From positions 4,030,001-4,094,000 of the forward strand of contig NZ_CP048113.1 in NCBI RefSeq assembly GCF_010093065.1: DNA of 64,000 bases. Reading direction: 5' to 3'. A program made the translations under genes and the position numbers. Below, piece by piece: positions 47,561 to 57,042 of the stretch (positions are counted from its first letter, which is position 1; the number at the start of each line of letters is the position of its first letter). This DNA comes from Chitinophaga agri (GTDB taxonomy: Bacteria > Bacteroidota > Bacteroidia > Chitinophagales > Chitinophagaceae). The notes beneath the pieces were generated by a model that saw nothing but the letters and a program-made list of their open reading frames with translations, did no database searches and was not told the DNA's origin.

Positions 47561-50500
47561 TTAGAGTGCTATTTTTAATCCGCATGTAAACACCCGTAAG
47601 GGCGGTAACGTCCCCCGTAGTTGCGTTTCCGGGTCCAGTCCTTTGTAACGTGTGATGGTGAACAGATTTTGCCCCTGTATATACAGCTTCCCTTCCTGTA
47701 AATGCAGACGGCGTAAGGTAGTTTTGGGAAATGACCAGTTGACCTCCACATGCCGGACGCGGAGGAAGGAAGCATCCTCATATCCCAGGTCGCTTTTCAT
47801 AGCTTTTCTATAGCCGCTCCATAGTGTACCATTCTGGGTGTACCGTTGCCGGTCAGTGATATCACCGGGCTGTTGCCATCTGGACTGTACCACAGCATAT
47901 TGATTTCGCTGATAACCGGGCATATAGTCAGGATCGAATGTGGTATTCACCCCTTTCTGCCGCACGAAGTGTAACAAGATCTCCATACTGAACGGGCCAA
48001 GGTCCAGGTTATTCACCCAGCCACCATACCAGAAGGGCGCTACATCCATGGCCTTGTTCTCTACAGCTTTGGCGGCGGGTACAGGATGGTTCTCCGCATC
48101 TGCGAACTGATATGTGCCTGTTTGCGGATCGACGCCCATTGCAGTAGCGACATATTGCTGCGACAACGCCTGTCCTTCTACAAATGGGTTCACCGCCTCT
48201 ACAGGAATAGTAGGATCAGGGTAACTAATGAGTTTATTGTGTCCGAAGGAGATATTAAAGCTGGAACGCCAGATCAGCTTGTTGTGCTGGATACGTTCGA
48301 CGCTCAGGGACAATTCCAACCCGTTATTCCGGATCACAGCCGGGAGGTTACCGATAATGCTGCCTGCGCCGGTAATATCCGGCAGTGGGTAGGAGATCAG
48401 CTGATTAGAGGAACGGTGGAGGTAATAGCTGGCCGACAACAGGAGTCTGTCGTGCAGGAAACCCAGGTCGAGGGCTACCTCAGACTTACGGGTCAGTTCC
48501 CAGGCAAAATCGGCATTGAACAACCGGACAGGCTTAAGACCTGTTACCCCCTGGTAGGCGCCATCTGCTTTATTATATTCACCCAGGTATTGATAATCGC
48601 CTATCTGATCATTACCGGTAGTGCCGTAGCTGGCCCGTATTTTACCGAAACTGATGACCTTTTTTAATGGCGTCATGAAGGGCTCTTCAGAGAAGATCCA
48701 GGCCGTTCCTATCGCACCGAAGCTGGCGAACTGCTTCCTGGGACCGAAGCGGCTACTGCCGTCACGGCGGATGCTGAGGTTCATCAGATAGCGATTCTGA
48801 TAATTCAGTCCGAAACGGCCGAACAAAGCGACATACCGGTAGGCGCCACTTTCCAGCTTACCGTATACAGAATCGGCATAGTAGATATTGCGTAGCAGGG
48901 CATCATCTTCGAAGCCATCCGCATTCAGGCTCTCACGCATCTCCTGATACCCCTGTATTGTGCCTCCTAAGAGGCCGTGAAGCTGCCAGCTACCTTTGGT
49001 GAGCCTGTATGTCGCCTGCGGCTCGATAATGCGGGAAATCGCCTCATAACGATAATGCTGGGAAGAACCACTACGGCCATTCCGGAGAAGCGGAGGAATG
49101 ATAGCCAGCGGCGAGAGCACGGCAGAGCGACCGGTCAGCCAGTTATAGCCCATGGTGGTTTTGAGTATCAGGCCGGGGAGGATACGATATTGTAGTCCGA
49201 CGTTGGCCAGTACGTTCTTTACGGCACCTTCAAATGAAGGACCAATAAGACCGATATATGGATTTAGCCAGGAATAATTCAGACTGCCATCGTCGAGGTA
49301 GGCGGGAGGTGCATTAGGCGGCAGCATGATCATGCTGGTGAAATCCGACCCGGGCAGATCGCTGTTATCGGCCAGGAAGCTGCCGGAGAAATTGGCTTCA
49401 AAGCGCTGATCAGTTGATTTACCGCTCATGCTGATGTGCAGACCACCACGCGTGCTACCGAAAGAACCGGGAAATACCAGGTGTTCTTTTCTATAGTGCC
49501 CACTGAGGCGGTAGAGATAATTATCATTGCCACCGGAAACAGAAAGTTGCGTGCTGGTAATATGGCCGGTACCACCGATCAGTTCGTGCTGCCAGTCTGT
49601 GTATCGTTGCGGATCCCATAACAGCAGGTCGGGCGCATTTCTTTGATTAGGAGAGACCCCGTCATGCTTGAAAGCTTCGCGACGCATGTCCAGGTATTGG
49701 GAAGTATTTAATAGTTTGACTTTACGGGCAGTGTGTGACAGGCTGGTAGACACGACGGCCCTGATGACGGCTTTACCGGCCTTTCCCTTACTGGTAGTAA
49801 TGAGGATAACGCCATTAGCCCCCCTGGAACCATAAATAGCGGTGGCATCAGCATCTTTCATGACGTCAATACTTTCCACATCATCCGGATTGATAAAGTT
49901 AAAGGCGGAGGCTTTATCGCCCCAGATGAAAGAGCCCAGTCCACCAGTGATGACAGGATTATAGGGGATACCATCTATGACATAGAGGGGTTGCGTACCA
50001 TTGACAAGACTGTTTCGTCCGCGCAGCTGGACCTTAACAGCCGAACCGCCTATGCCGCCGGATTGTGTAACCAGCAGTCCGGGCACACGCCCCTGGAGGG
50101 TCAGCAGCGGATTGGTGGTGACCTGTCTGGCGATAGTGGGTACTTTGACCGGCCAGCTGCAAATGGCTGTAGTGACCCGCTGGGTGGTGGTACCATAGGC
50201 GATGATAACCGTTTCGTCCAGTGTGCGTCCCATAACAAGTGCAGGCGTATCGTTAAAAGGAGGGTAACGTTTAACAGTGGCGGGGCCGGGTAATGCTTTT
50301 TTCAGGTTGATGGAATGCCCGTCTAATTCCCAGGCATAACGGGGTAGCAGAACGGTATTCAATACAATGGTCAACGATTCATTGTTGAAGTGAACGTCCA
50401 TCAATTGGGCGACGTCGATATCTGCATTATAGCTGAAGTAGTACCCGGTTTGCTCCTGGATCTTTGAGAAGATGGACTGCAGGGATAACTGCCGTCCGGT

Positions 50501-50605
50501 GATCGAGATCCGGTTGCCTGCCTGCCGGGCATTGACCTGTAAGCAGCAACAGGTATATAGCAGGATAAAGAGCGTACAGCGTCTGGCTGATTTGGGCATC
50601 CCCAT
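47561..50605 (-). CDS. SusC/RagA-type TonB-dependent transporter 2, lacking the regulatory domain
   Basis: The product is 1014 residues from ATG 50605. This start is set by the promoter at 50632-50658, which lies downstream of the earlier in-frame ATG at 50686. It has a signal peptide, an STN domain (ITGRQLSLQSIFSKIQEQTGYYFSYN) and, after a short linker, the plug (TTNPLLTLQGRVPGLLV, LYVIDGIPYNP, ATAIYGSRGANGVILITTSKG) and barrel. The carboxypeptidase-like domain present in SusC 1 is missing. In its place stands a short odd stretch (VMGRTLDETVIIAYGTTTQRV). It works with SusD 2 and signals to FecR 2. Confidence 0.9.
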   Translation of the reverse strand: MGMPKSARRCTLFILLYTCCCLQVNARQAGNRISITGRQLSLQSIFSKIQEQTGYYFSYNADIDVAQLMDVHFNNESLTIVLNTVLLPRYAWELDGHSINLKKALPGPATVKRYPPFNDTPALVMGRTLDETVIIAYGTTTQRVTTAICSWPVKVPTIARQVTTNPLLTLQGRVPGLLVTQSGGIGGSAVKVQLRGRNSLVNGTQPLYVIDGIPYNPVITGGLGSFIWGDKASAFNFINPDDVESIDVMKDADATAIYGSRGANGVILITTSKGKAGKAVIRAVVSTSLSHTARKVKLLNTSQYLDMRREAFKHDGVSPNQRNAPDLLLWDPQRYTDWQHELIGGTGHITSTQLSVSGGNDNYLYRLSGHYRKEHLVFPGSFGSTRGGLHISMSGKSTDQRFEANFSGSFLADNSDLPGSDFTSMIMLPPNAPPAYLDDGSLNYSWLNPYIGLIGPSFEGAVKNVLANVGLQYRILPGLILKTTMGYNWLTGRSAVLSPLAIIPPLLRNGRSGSSQHYRYEAISRIIEPQATYRLTKGSWQLHGLLGGTIQGYQEMRESLNADGFEDDALLRNIYYADSVYGKLESGAYRYVALFGRFGLNYQNRYLMNLSIRRDGSSRFGPRKQFASFGAIGTAWIFSEEPFMTPLKKVISFGKIRASYGTTGNDQIGDYQYLGEYNKADGAYQGVTGLKPVRLFNADFAWELTRKSEVALDLGFLHDRLLLSASYYLHRSSNQLISYPLPDITGAGSIIGNLPAVIRNNGLELSLSVERIQHNKLIWRSSFNISFGHNKLISYPDPTIPVEAVNPFVEGQALSQQYVATAMGVDPQTGTYQFADAENHPVPAAKAVENKAMDVAPFWYGGWVNNLDLGPFSMEILLHFVRQKGVNTTFDPDYMPGYQRNQYAVVQSRWQQPGDITDRQRYTQNGTLWSGYRKAMKSDLGYEDASFLRVRHVEVNWSFPKTTLRRLHLQEGKLYIQGQNLFTITRYKGLDPETQLRGTLPPLRVFTCGLKIAL

Positions 50606-50631
50606 AGAGAAGGTTGTGGCTATTGGTAGAT

Positions 50632-50658
50632 AAGTAGGAAAAAAACGCAAAAAGTACT
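50632..50658 (-). promoter_or_regulatory. Putative ECF sigma promoter of SusC/SusD 2
   Basis: Minus strand AGTAC (50658-50654), 16 nt beginning with five T and GCGT, then CTACTT (50637-50632), about 26 nt before the start codon. The first 14 bases are the same as those before FecR 1. Confidence 0.55.
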
Positions 50659-50679
50659 CATCCGTAGAATCTTTTTCCC

Positions 50680-50724
50680 TTAACAACGAGTTAACTGTTC
50701 GGCAGGGTGGATTGAGTAAATTTA
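50680..50724 (+). promoter_or_regulatory. Regulon-2 promoter of sigma factor 2
   Basis: TTAAC at 50680 and 50691 (period 11), 21 nt, then TAAATTTA (50717-50724). The -7 box lies after the first possible ATG at 50712, which supports the start at 50751. Confidence 0.55.
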
Positions 50725-50750
50725 CTCACAAAGAAAATAGAGTCTTTGCC

Positions 50751-51299
50751 ATGAAGCTATTGAATCACAACCATTCAGAAGACGAACTATTTTTACTGAT
50801 CAGGGAAGGCAATGAGGCAGCATTTGATGTCTTCTATCACCGTCATGCAGGTTTGTTATACACACAGGCATATGTCATCCTGCAGGATAAAGCGGCCGCT
50901 CAGGACGCGGTGCAGGAGGTGCTGATCTATTTATGGAATCACCGGACGACTGTCAAAGTCAATACGACACTCCCTATCTACCTGTGCGGTGCTATCAGGC
51001 AACATTGTGCAACGGTATTGAGGAAAGAAGTAGGCATCCGCAACCGCCATCAGATCTATACGGACCTGCATACATCTGTTACCCATAACGCTGAACTGGA
51101 AAGAAAGGAGCTGAATAAGCGGATACGGTCAGCGATGTCAATGATCACTCCCAGCTGCAGAAAGGCATTTGAAATGTCTTATATCGAGAAAAAGACCCTG
51201 AAAGAGATCGCCTTCATTATGAACATTAAAGTACAGACGGCCAAGAACCATGTCCAGGAGGCCCTGAAAGTGCTACGCAGGAATCTGAAAAAAAGTTGA
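50751..51299 (+). CDS. ECF RNA polymerase sigma factor 2
   Basis: The 182-residue ECF factor has region 2 (FDVFYHRHAGLLYTQAYVIL, AVQEVLIYLWNH) and region 4 (KKTLKEIAFIMNIKVQTAKNHVQEALKVLRR). It begins at the ATG after the -7 box. FecR 2 is downstream and SusC 2 divergent, the classic STN-FecR-sigma loop. It is a clear counterpart of sigma 1. Confidence 0.88.
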   Translation: MKLLNHNHSEDELFLLIREGNEAAFDVFYHRHAGLLYTQAYVILQDKAAAQDAVQEVLIYLWNHRTTVKVNTTLPIYLCGAIRQHCATVLRKEVGIRNRHQIYTDLHTSVTHNAELERKELNKRIRSAMSMITPSCRKAFEMSYIEKKTLKEIAFIMNIKVQTAKNHVQEALKVLRRNLKKS

Positions 51300-51308
51300 A
51301 TTTCTCCC

Positions 51309-51333
51309 AGTACTTTTTTTATACCGGCGACTA
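51309..51333 (+). promoter_or_regulatory. Possible ECF sigma promoter of FecR 2
   Basis: AGTAC (51309-51313) with seven T, then CGACTA (51328-51333). The gap is 14 nt instead of 16, so this member is weaker. Confidence 0.38.
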
Positions 51334-51366
51334 CTATAAGTGTGTTTGTCACTTTATAGGTTCATC

Positions 51367-52506
51367 ATGCCGGTAGATCCCCAATACATTGAACAGCTGA
51401 TACTGCAGGAGATACTGGGCAACATATCACCTGAAGATAGTATCACCCTCAAAAAGATCCTGATCAGCGATCCTCATGCACAAGCCATGTGGCAGACGAT
51501 ACATGAGCGTCTGGCGGGTATCGATATACCATCCTTACAGGAAGATCTTCCGAATACACTCCCGGCGGCACAGATCATTGCTGTGGCGAGGAGACGTAAG
51601 CGGCGGAAAATAATGATGACTACAACTACAAGCGTGGCGGTGATACTGCTACTGATAACGGTTGTCTATAAAATACTGCTTCCGGCGTTCCAGCCAGTTT
51701 CGCCGGCGCATATCCCATTGTATGCCCTCAAAACTGTGGTACTGCAGCTGCCCGATGGCGAAATCGTTCATCTGGGCAGCGGTCAGCAACAGCTAAAGGC
51801 AGGTGGGAGAACTTTCCGGGAAGTAGACGGAAAGCTGTCCTGGTCCGGTGGAGGTACCGAATCCCAGCTCGCTACCATAATTATTCCACCGGGCAAGGAC
51901 TACATTGTGCAGCTTTCAGATGGTACAGCCGTCACTTTAAACGCCGCCACCCGAATGGAGTTTCCGCTAACATTTAACGGCAACAGAGCCATCCGGATCA
52001 ATGGAGAGGCGTACCTGCAGGTCGCCAGGCAGGATGGTATTCCTTTCAGTGTGCAACTACCCAACAGTACTGTACAGGTCTTAGGGACCTCTTTTAATGT
52101 GAATACCTATGATCATACCCGTGAACAGGTATTACTGGAATCGGGCGCTGTAAAGGTGGTTACCAGAGACGGCACGTTGCAGCTCACTCCGGGCGAGGCA
52201 GCCGAGTATCAGCCTGGTACCCGTCCGCTTGCGATGGCAATAGACACGGCTGCGGCATTATCATGGAAACATGGGTATTATTCGTTCACAGCCACTCCGG
52301 TGAAGACCGTGAGTAAGACCATAGAAAGAAACTACAGGATAAGGGTGATCCTGGACTCTGATATCACAGCCAACAGGACATTGACTACAAGACTGGAAAA
52401 AGCCGAACCGCTGCCCGAGTTACTCAGGCGTCTAAGAAAGATTGACAACATTCATTACCAGTTTGAAAACGGCGACAGCGTTTTGCATTTGTTATACCGC
52501 CCGTAA
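51367..52506 (+). CDS. FecR-type anti-sigma factor 2
   Basis: The 379-residue protein is read from ATG 51367, which aligns with FecR 1 (PQYIEQLILQEILGNISPEDS). It has one membrane segment (MMTTTTSVAVILLLITVVYKI), the FecR domain (IPPGKDYIVQLSDGTAVTLNA, INGEAYLQV, VLGTSFNVNTYD) and a C-terminal DUF4974-like domain. It passes the signal from SusC 2 to sigma 2. It is followed after 11 bases by AraC regulator 3, so the two are probably one operon. Confidence 0.9.
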   Translation: MPVDPQYIEQLILQEILGNISPEDSITLKKILISDPHAQAMWQTIHERLAGIDIPSLQEDLPNTLPAAQIIAVARRRKRRKIMMTTTTSVAVILLLITVVYKILLPAFQPVSPAHIPLYALKTVVLQLPDGEIVHLGSGQQQLKAGGRTFREVDGKLSWSGGGTESQLATIIIPPGKDYIVQLSDGTAVTLNAATRMEFPLTFNGNRAIRINGEAYLQVARQDGIPFSVQLPNSTVQVLGTSFNVNTYDHTREQVLLESGAVKVVTRDGTLQLTPGEAAEYQPGTRPLAMAIDTAAALSWKHGYYSFTATPVKTVSKTIERNYRIRVILDSDITANRTLTTRLEKAEPLPELLRRLRKIDNIHYQFENGDSVLHLLYRP

Positions 52507-52517
52507 ACATTGACACC

Positions 52518-53510
52518 ATGCGTTCTATTTTATTTAAAGCGAACAAATTACTGCTGATTGAAAAGAACAGACAGTCTTATATACCTGCCAGCAGCCTGCC
52601 TGTAGAGTACCATAAACTGATCATCCCTTACGCGGGGCTTTATTTCCGCGAAGACGGGGAATGTGAGATCCTTTCCCAGCATATTAATGTGGGACCGTTT
52701 TCCCTTTGGCTGCATGACATCTTTTCAAAAGAAAGGATCGTACTGTTGCCGTATACGCCTTACCACCTGTGGACACTTCATTTTATGTATGAAGACACGC
52801 TGGAGGTAGAAAATCCCGGCAGGGCGTCCTTTAGATTAGAAGAGCGGGAGTGTAATCTCTTTAATTTATATCCGGGGCTGCATCGTATTCCGATGGAAGA
52901 TAATACCAAGGTGCTATCTGTTCACTTCAACATACGTCCTGAGTTCCTGCCTAAACTGGCGGAGAAGTATCCGCAACTCAGGGACTTATTAACCCGCCCG
53001 ATGCCAGCACAGACAGGTCCGCTGAATGCGCGTCCGCATAATATTAATCCGGTGTGCGACTTTATCATTCAGAAGATACTGACCTGTCAGTATACGGGCA
53101 GACAGGCGCATACATTTCTCTACAGCGCCTGCCTTGAGCTTCTGCTAAACTTCGCCCATCAGGAAAAGCATGCGGACGAGCCCTTCCTGTTCAGCAGTCT
53201 GGCATATCAGGACGAATACCAGCAGCTGTTCCGGTACATGGTGGAACATCCACATAGACCATGCTCGATAGCGGAGCTGTCATTATTGTTCAACATCCCT
53301 ATGGCAGAGCTGGAAAAAGGCTTCCTGCAGCACTTTTCGATGACCATACAGGATTGTAGCCACATGTTGCGCATGATAGTGGCCTATAATGCCCTGTACA
53401 CAAACAACTGGTCACTGGAAATGATAGCTGAGACGGTAGGGTTCTCAAATACGCATTTGCTTGTGGAAGCGATGGAGGCGTATTTTGAGTGCAAAGTTAA
53501 CTTTGAATAG
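52518..53510 (+). CDS. AraC-family transcriptional regulator 3
   Basis: The 330-residue protein is of the same type as the other three, with VGPFSLWLHDIFSKER, LHFMYEDTLEV, EERECNLFNLYPGLHRIPM and the C-terminal AraC-like region (CSIAELSLLFNIPMAELEKGF, SLEMIAETVGFSNTHLLVEAMEAYF). It is in the operon with FecR 2 and so would be made when cassette 2 is switched on. This parallels AraC 1 in cassette 1. Confidence 0.75.
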   Translation: MRSILFKANKLLLIEKNRQSYIPASSLPVEYHKLIIPYAGLYFREDGECEILSQHINVGPFSLWLHDIFSKERIVLLPYTPYHLWTLHFMYEDTLEVENPGRASFRLEERECNLFNLYPGLHRIPMEDNTKVLSVHFNIRPEFLPKLAEKYPQLRDLLTRPMPAQTGPLNARPHNINPVCDFIIQKILTCQYTGRQAHTFLYSACLELLLNFAHQEKHADEPFLFSSLAYQDEYQQLFRYMVEHPHRPCSIAELSLLFNIPMAELEKGFLQHFSMTIQDCSHMLRMIVAYNALYTNNWSLEMIAETVGFSNTHLLVEAMEAYFECKVNFE

Positions 53511-53633
53511 TAAAAGTTTACATATAGGCCCCTCGCATGTTACAGGTGGGTTTTATGTGCAACATAACAACTTGCACCCACATCTTCATTGCCTTACCAA
53601 CAGTTATGTAGATGTGCAAAAACCTCAATTAAC

Positions 53634-56270
53634 ATGAAGAGAATGCATATTGCAGTGGCCACCATTGCATTGTCCTGTGTATTGTTCAATAGCAGCTACG
53701 CGCAGACGTCCCAAAATTCTACCTGGCAGATGAAGCCAGTCAGCATCCAGACCCGCTGGGCGAAGGATGTAAATCCGCAAAACGTATTACCTGAATACCC
53801 TCGTCCACAGATGGTGAGGAACGAATGGCAGAACCTGAACGGTTTGTGGGAATATGCTATTACGGCAAAAGATGCCGCCAAACCGGCGTCGTTTGACGGT
53901 CAGATACTGGTACCATTCCCGATAGAATCGGCACTATCCGGTGTACAGAAAGCATTGTTACCTACGCAGCGCCTGTGGTACAAACGTACTATCACTAAAC
54001 CAGATGTGGCCGGCGGCAAGCGGGTGTTACTGCATTTTGGTGCTGTAGACTGGGAGTCCAGCGTGTATGTAAATGGCAAAGAGATCGGCGGACATGCCGG
54101 TGGTTACCAGCACTTCTCCTTTGATATTACTGATGCACTGAAAGATGGTGTAAATGAACTGGAGGTAGCTGTATTTGACCCAACTGATAAAGGGATTAAC
54201 CCTTATGGCAAGCAGGTATTAAATCCTGGCAATATCATGTACACTGCCAGCAGTGGCATCTGGCAAACTGTGTGGATGGAAACGGTTCCTGCCGCCTATA
54301 TTAAAAACATTCGCATTACCCCTGACATAGATAAAGGTAACCTGAAACTGGAAGTATTGTCTGCTGGTGCATCCGGGGATTACACAGTGGAGGCGATTGC
54401 ATCTAACGGTAAAAAAGTGAAAGGCAAACCAGGCACGCAGTTGTTGTTACCTGTTCCGAACGCAAAACTGTGGAGTCCGGATCAGCCTTATCTGTATAAC
54501 CTGAATGTGAAACTGCTATACAAAGGCAAAGTGGTAGATACGATCGGCAGCTATTTTGGCATGCGTAAGATAGAAGTAAAAAAAGACGAGAAAGGCATCG
54601 AACGACTGTTCCTCAACAATAAGTATACTTATCACTTAGGGGTCCTGGACCAGGGTTTCTGGCCGGAAGGGCTGCACACAGCACCTACAGATGCCGCCCT
54701 CGCATTTGATGTGATGGCTATCAAAAACATGGGATATAACACCATCCGTAAGCACATCAAGATCGAACCGGCGCGCTGGTACTACCATGCGGATAAAGCA
54801 GGTATGCTGGTGTGGCAGGACATGGTGACCTGTGCAGGGGATAAGCCGGAAGCAAAAGCGCAGTTCGAAAAAGAGAATAAAGAGAATATCGCACAGTTGT
54901 ATAACGTACCAAGCATTGTGCTGTGGGTACTGTTCAACGAAGGCTGGTCACGCTATGATCAGCAACGCCTGACGGAGTGGATGAAAAAAGAAGATCCTTC
55001 CCGTATCGTCAATGGCCATTCTGGTGAAAACTATGATAAAGGTTCTCCGGCTGAAGTAGCAAAGAAATGGGCCAGCAGCGACCTGACTGATATTCACGAT
55101 TACCCCGGCCCTGGCATTCCTGATGCATTACCTGGTAAGGCGAGAGTATTAGGAGAGTGGGGCGGTGTAAGAGTGCCTACCTGGAAACACCAGTGGAATG
55201 ACCTGGAAGGATGGGGATATATACAGGTGCCCGCATCTGCCTTCAAACTGAAGTATGACTCCATGGTGAAAAAGCTGAAAACGCTGGAAGAGCAGGGTTT
55301 ATCCGGCTCTATCTACACCGAACCGTTTGACGTGGAGACAGAAGAGAATGGCATGATGACTTATGACAGGGAAGTGATTAAGATCTCACCTGAAGAGTTA
55401 AGACAGATACATAGTCAGATGCTACCACAGGCAGAAAGCTACGCAGCAGCTCCGGGTGTATTCAAAGCGACATTGGCAGATACGACGAACAGAGATTTGC
55501 AGTATGCATCACTGTTGGAGCAGTTCAGAAATGGAAAAAGAGAGCCTGATTTCCTGAGAGAGCTGGCGATCATGGCTAATCGTCTGAAGGATGAAAAGGC
55601 TGCGTCCGAAGTGAGTGCTGCTTACATCAACACAATGTCGGACCCGCTCACATTAGGGAATCTGAAATTTATCGATCGATTCACCAAAACAAGTAAAGAT
55701 CCAGGTTTTAAGATTCTACTTGACAATTTGAAGAAAGCTGACATTGTATTGGATAGAAAAAGAGCTACAGGTAAGTTGAAAGGCATCATCTACGACGAAT
55801 ATATTAAACCATATGACCGTCTTCCAAAGGATTCCATTAACTGGAGTAGAATTGGATACGCCATTATGTCTAAATATCCGGTACCTGGAGAAGAAATCTT
55901 GCTAATTGCCAAAACGGTCTATTATGTCAACAATAAAGACGTAGATAGCCTAGCAAAAGCCACTACTGAACTTATGGCAAAATATGAGGCTGATGAGCAT
56001 GATGAGCTTCTAAATACGGTAGCATGGACTATGTTTGAAAGTGTATCAGATACAAACTTGCTAAAGCGCGCCCTTAGCTGGAGCAAACGAAGCCTGCAAG
56101 GTAAACAAAAACCACACATGGCAGATACGTACGCTAATCTGCTCCATAAGTTAGGTAGACAGGAAGAAGCCATCGAATGGGAGCAAAAAGCTATTGAATT
56201 AGATCCAAGCGACAAAGGTTTTGTATACACCCTCGAAAAAATGAAAAAAGGCGAAAAAACCTGGCCATAA
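53634..56270 (+). CDS. Glycoside hydrolase family 2 enzyme with C-terminal TPR-like extension
   Basis: The product is 878 residues from ATG 53634, which gives the signal peptide ending NSSYAQ. It has an N-terminal jelly-roll sugar-binding domain, an Ig-like domain and a TIM barrel with acid/base Glu436 (FNEGW) and nucleophile Glu508 (LGEWGG). It should cleave a beta-linked sugar in the periplasm or outside. Residues from about 600 on form a helical extension ending in a TPR-like pair (LHKLGRQEEAIEWEQKAIELDPSDKGF), as found in some Bacteroidota thioredoxin-type proteins. The extension is more AT-rich after about 55.65 kb and is absent from the copy at 1-569, so it looks like a later addition. 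Confidence 0.88.
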   Translation: MKRMHIAVATIALSCVLFNSSYAQTSQNSTWQMKPVSIQTRWAKDVNPQNVLPEYPRPQMVRNEWQNLNGLWEYAITAKDAAKPASFDGQILVPFPIESALSGVQKALLPTQRLWYKRTITKPDVAGGKRVLLHFGAVDWESSVYVNGKEIGGHAGGYQHFSFDITDALKDGVNELEVAVFDPTDKGINPYGKQVLNPGNIMYTASSGIWQTVWMETVPAAYIKNIRITPDIDKGNLKLEVLSAGASGDYTVEAIASNGKKVKGKPGTQLLLPVPNAKLWSPDQPYLYNLNVKLLYKGKVVDTIGSYFGMRKIEVKKDEKGIERLFLNNKYTYHLGVLDQGFWPEGLHTAPTDAALAFDVMAIKNMGYNTIRKHIKIEPARWYYHADKAGMLVWQDMVTCAGDKPEAKAQFEKENKENIAQLYNVPSIVLWVLFNEGWSRYDQQRLTEWMKKEDPSRIVNGHSGENYDKGSPAEVAKKWASSDLTDIHDYPGPGIPDALPGKARVLGEWGGVRVPTWKHQWNDLEGWGYIQVPASAFKLKYDSMVKKLKTLEEQGLSGSIYTEPFDVETEENGMMTYDREVIKISPEELRQIHSQMLPQAESYAAAPGVFKATLADTTNRDLQYASLLEQFRNGKREPDFLRELAIMANRLKDEKAASEVSAAYINTMSDPLTLGNLKFIDRFTKTSKDPGFKILLDNLKKADIVLDRKRATGKLKGIIYDEYIKPYDRLPKDSINWSRIGYAIMSKYPVPGEEILLIAKTVYYVNNKDVDSLAKATTELMAKYEADEHDELLNTVAWTMFESVSDTNLLKRALSWSKRSLQGKQKPHMADTYANLLHKLGRQEEAIEWEQKAIELDPSDKGFVYTLEKMKKGEKTWP

Positions 56271-56303
56271 ACCGACCTCCCGTTTAACACCTAAATACCC
56301 CAC

Positions 56304-56329
56304 AGCGGCTCATCTCATGATGAGCCGCT
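56304..56329 (+). terminator. Hairpin terminator after the GH2 gene
   Basis: Perfect 11-bp stem, AGCGGCTCATC with GATGAGCCGCT, with a 4-base loop, 34 bases after the stop. The regulon-2 promoter follows directly. Confidence 0.72.
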
Positions 56330-56334
56330 TCACA

Positions 56335-56379
56335 TTAACCTCATATTAACTTCTTTTTATTTTTCATTGATTAGCTTAG
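56335..56379 (+). promoter_or_regulatory. Regulon-2 promoter of the unknown gene at 56408
   Basis: TTAAC at 56335 and 56346 (period 11), 21 nt, TAGCTTAG (56372-56379), 28 nt before ATG 56408. It is near-identical in grammar to the sigma 1 promoter. Confidence 0.62.
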
Positions 56380-56407
56380 CTCTACACCAACTAACCATTC
56401 CTGTCTT

Positions 56408-56947
56408 ATGCTACATCACTATACCGACTTGATCAGAAAATTCGACGCCGTACCTATCGAAAAGATCGCCAGCTTCTTCCATGACAATGCAGACCAGATA
56501 GACACTTTAATCCAGCTGTATCAGGCTTATAACAAACACATCCTACATGCGCAAAGCAACCGCATACAGGAGCTGAAACAGGCCATTATAAGCATCACAG
56601 CCGACGATGCATGGTCGGACATGGAAGGACTGGAACTGGTCTACGAAGATTTTAGTCCGGCGATGATGATCACCGGCGGGTTTGCATCAGGGGCAGGAGA
56701 AGCGCTGCACACCTTCAACCTCTTCCTGACAGCACCCGATCAGCTCTCCTGGAGCCATTATGAAGATCAGATAATCAGCCGATATACGAAACACGAGCCT
56801 GTCATCCAGGGGCGCAGGACTATCCTGCCTATCGGCACAATTCCTGGTCACGACACGAGCGCCATCCTGCACGCACTGGAAGACGCTTATACCCTCTTAT
56901 CCGAATTAACTGTCAGTAATTTTTTGCCCACGTTAACATCTCATTAA
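56408..56947 (+). CDS. Hypothetical protein
   Basis: The 179-residue product has no signal peptide or membrane segment. It is helical at the start (DLIRKFDAVPIEKIASFFHDNADQIDTLIQLYQAY) and then mixed (GLELVYEDFSPAMMITGGFASGAGEALHTFNLFLT). I do not recognise a family. Its promoter shares the TTAAC repeat architecture with both sigma genes and AraC 4, so it probably responds to the same signal. Its last bases overlap the TTAAC repeat of the next promoter. Confidence 0.6.
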   Translation: MLHHYTDLIRKFDAVPIEKIASFFHDNADQIDTLIQLYQAYNKHILHAQSNRIQELKQAIISITADDAWSDMEGLELVYEDFSPAMMITGGFASGAGEALHTFNLFLTAPDQLSWSHYEDQIISRYTKHEPVIQGRRTILPIGTIPGHDTSAILHALEDAYTLLSELTVSNFLPTLTSH

Positions 56948-56977
56948 CTTAGTTGCTTTTTCAATTCGTTAGCTTAG
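56933..56977 (+). promoter_or_regulatory. Regulon-2 promoter of AraC regulator 4
   Basis: TTAAC at 56933 and 56944 (period 11), 21 nt, TAGCTTAG (56970-56977). The leader to ATG 57142 would be about 150 nt. Confidence 0.58.
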
Positions 56978-57042
56978 CTTCTATAAAATCTAGCGATTGT
57001 TGTGCGACAACTACTTCCTTGGAATGCATCAACGTAGCCGGC

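Noticed and set aside
50606..50686. 27-residue N-terminal extension of SusC 2
   Set aside because: The ECF promoter lies inside it and the signal peptide fits the later ATG at 50605.
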